Made by a program: the position numbers and the translations under genes. Below the pieces are notes generated by a model. That model did no database searches and was not told where the DNA came from. It was given only the letters and a program-made list of their open reading frames with translations. From positions 1 to 6,618 of the forward strand of contig JAPJRE010000226.1 of assembly GCA_030824725.1 (NCBI GenBank): a stretch of DNA of 6,618 bases, given 5' to 3'. Shown in pieces: positions 5,097 to 6,618 of the stretch. The stretch is from Sphingomonas sp. GTDB lineage: Bacteria; Pseudomonadota; Alphaproteobacteria; Sphingomonadales; Sphingomonadaceae. Positions within the stretch are counted from its first letter, which is position 1. The number at the start of each line of letters is the position of its first letter.

Positions 5097-6577
5097 TCGC
5101 TGGCCCGCGCGATCGCCTCGCGCGCGGCGGCGAACAGCGCGCCGGACTTGGCCTCGCATTCGCGCTGCTCATAGGCTGGATCGGAGTCGGCGACGATTCC
5201 GGCACCAGCCTGCACGTGCATCACCCCATCCTTCACCAGCGCGGTGCGGAGCACGATGCACGAATCCATCGATCCATCGGGCGAGAAATAGCCGACGCCG
5301 CCCGCATAGGGGCCGCGCGTCTCCGCCTCCAGCTCGGCGATGATCTCGCAGGCACGAACTTTCGGCGCGCCGCTCACCGTCCCCGCCGGGAAGCCGGCGA
5401 ACAGCGCATCGATCGCGTCCGCGTCCTTGCGCAGCGTGCCCACCACGTTCGACACGATGTGCATCACATGGCTGTAGAACTCGACCGTGTAGCTGTCCGT
5501 CACCTTCACGCTGCCGGGCGCGGCGGCACGGCCCACATCGTTGCGGCCGAGATCGAGCAGCATCAGATGCTCGGCGCGCTCCTTGGGGTCGGCGAGCAGC
5601 GAGGTGCGGTTGGCTTCGTCCTCGGCGGCGGTGCGGCCGCGCGGGCGGGTGCCGGCGATTGGGCGGATGGTGATCTCGCCGTCGCGGGCGCGGACCAGGA
5701 TCTCCGGGCTCGAACCGGTGAGCGCGAAGCCCGGCAGGTCGAGATGGTAGAGAAAGGGGGAGGGGTTGATCCGCCGCAGCGCGCGGTAGAGCTCGAACGG
5801 CGGCAGCGGGAAGGGCGCAGTGAAGCGCTGCGCCAGCACCACCTGAAAGATGTCGCCCGCCGCGATATATTCCTTCGCCGCGGCGACCATTGCGCCATAG
5901 CGGCCGTCCGGCAGCACCGGGGTCGGCTGGATCGCCAGCGGATCGGCGCGGACGGGCGCGGGAAGTGGCGCGCTGGCGAGCTGCGCGGCGACCGCGTCGA
6001 TGCGCTCGGCTGCCGCCTCGGGATCGGCGCCGGGCCAGACGGGCGCGACGAAGAACAGCGTGTCCGCCAGCCGATCGAAGACCAGCAGCACCGTCGGGCG
6101 CACGAAGATCATGTCCGGCACGCCGACCGGGCTCTGGGGCGGGCGGGGGAGCTTCTCGACCAGCCCGACGGTCTCGTAGCTGAAATAGCCGACCAGGCAG
6201 GCGAGCGCGCGCGGCAGTTCCGCGGGGACGTCCATCCGGCAATCGGCGACCAGCTTGCGCAGGGCAGTGAGCGGATCGTCCGAGAGCGGCTCGAACGCGG
6301 CGCGATTGGTGAGCCAGTGCCGGTTGAGCTCCGCCTCGGTGCCGGTGGCGCGGAACACCAGGTCGGGCGCGAGCCCAATCAGGCTGTGCCGGCCGCGGAC
6401 CGATCCGCCCTCGACGGATTCGAGCAGGAAGTCGCCGCGCCCTGGCTCGATCAGCTTGAGCGCGGCGGCGACCGGCGTCTCGGTATCGGCGACCTGCTGG
6501 CGCCAGACCAGCGCAGGCCGGCCGGCGGCGAGGGCGGTGCGGGCAGCGTCGAGTCCCTGGATCACCGTCGGGTTCAC
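5078..6577 (-). CDS. trpE: Anthranilate synthase component I
   Basis: TrpE converts chorismate to anthranilate, the committed step to tryptophan, using ammonia supplied by TrpG. The 499-residue protein has the family's usual length. The N-terminal domain contains LLESVEGG (51-58); the LLES element belongs to the tryptophan-binding feedback site in known TrpEs, so end-product inhibition is expected. The chorismate-binding domain shows GDIFQVVLAQRF (241-252), LTGSSPEILVR (287-297), IRPIAGTRPRGR (304-315), LMLLDLGRNDVGR (338-350), SHVMHIVSNVVG (369-380), FPAGTVSGAPK (396-406), GPYAGGVGYFS (422-432) and the final QAGAGIVADSDP (456-467). All look intact. It starts at GTG (6577-6575), overlapping the upstream stop as GTGA, so translation is probably coupled to that gene. 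PabB and other chorismate enzymes share the C-terminal domain; LLES and the neighbouring trp genes support TrpE. Confidence 0.97.
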   Translation of the reverse strand: MNPTVIQGLDAARTALAAGRPALVWRQQVADTETPVAAALKLIEPGRGDFLLESVEGGSVRGRHSLIGLAPDLVFRATGTEAELNRHWLTNRAAFEPLSDDPLTALRKLVADCRMDVPAELPRALACLVGYFSYETVGLVEKLPRPPQSPVGVPDMIFVRPTVLLVFDRLADTLFFVAPVWPGADPEAAAERIDAVAAQLASAPLPAPVRADPLAIQPTPVLPDGRYGAMVAAAKEYIAAGDIFQVVLAQRFTAPFPLPPFELYRALRRINPSPFLYHLDLPGFALTGSSPEILVRARDGEITIRPIAGTRPRGRTAAEDEANRTSLLADPKERAEHLMLLDLGRNDVGRAAAPGSVKVTDSYTVEFYSHVMHIVSNVVGTLRKDADAIDALFAGFPAGTVSGAPKVRACEIIAELEAETRGPYAGGVGYFSPDGSMDSCIVLRTALVKDGVMHVQAGAGIVADSDPAYEQRECEAKSGALFAAAREAIARASEAGFGQ

Positions 6578-6618
6578 TGGCCGCCGTTGCGCTGCAGGTC
6601 GGCGCGGAGGCGGGCGAT
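6574..6618 (-). CDS. C-terminal end of an upstream gene (product uncertain)
   Basis: The last 14 codons read IARLRADLQRNGGQ, followed by TGA at 6576-6574, whose first two bases belong to the trpE GTG start. The 4-base GTGA overlap and the shared strand are the evidence that this is a genuine gene end. The tail is basic and probably helical. In sphingomonads a SurA/PpiD-type peptidyl-prolyl isomerase gene is, to my recollection, often found directly before trpE, and this tail would fit. Fourteen residues cannot establish the product. Confidence 0.5.
   Translation of the reverse strand: MARLRADLQRNGGQ

Noticed and set aside
4939..5205. Short minus-strand reading frames across the palindrome, encoding strings such as VIPAKAGIQ
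   Set aside because: This is the usual conceptual translation of this class of intergenic repeat. The frames also overlap the trpE 3' end in another frame.

Overview
The window is GC-rich bacterial chromosome and reads as housekeeping biosynthesis rather than a mobile or accessory region. Third codon positions are strongly G/C and the proteins resemble alphaproteobacterial, specifically sphingomonad (Sphingomonas-like), homologues. That placement is inference from protein character and gene order, since there is no rRNA gene or other marker here. No phage, insertion sequence, CRISPR array, tRNA or toxin-antitoxin signal was found.

All genes but one lie on the minus strand, so transcription runs from high to low coordinates. 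In that order they are: the last 14 codons of an upstream gene (6574-6618); trpE (5078-6577, GTG start overlapping the upstream stop); a convergent plus-strand gene for a small exported protein (4506-4916); trpG (3807-4391); a small exported protein on the minus strand (3354-3761); trpD (2302-3297, GTG start); trpC (1535-2305); moaC (1065-1538, GTG start); cobA/sumT (184-981); and the start of a DUF2849-family gene running off the left edge (1-187).

TrpE and TrpG form anthranilate synthase, TrpD adds the phosphoribosyl group and TrpC closes the indole ring. The window therefore covers chorismate to indole-3-glycerol phosphate, but no trpF, trpA or trpB is present. MoaC acts in molybdenum cofactor synthesis. 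CobA makes precorrin-2, the precursor of siroheme and cobalamin; the DUF2849 gene after it suggests a sulfite/nitrite reductase gene just outside the window. Four junctions are 4-bp ATGA or GTGA overlaps, pointing to translational coupling.

The clearest non-coding structure is between the converging ends of the plus-strand gene and trpE. A perfect 27-bp inverted repeat (4945-4971 and 5014-5040) has arms that are each a hairpin. A separate GC-rich hairpin spans the trpE stop codon. No intergenic gap exceeds about 160 bases. I found no convincing new biological system; the points most worth a second look are the two unrecognised exported proteins embedded in the trp cluster and the structured trpE 3' region.
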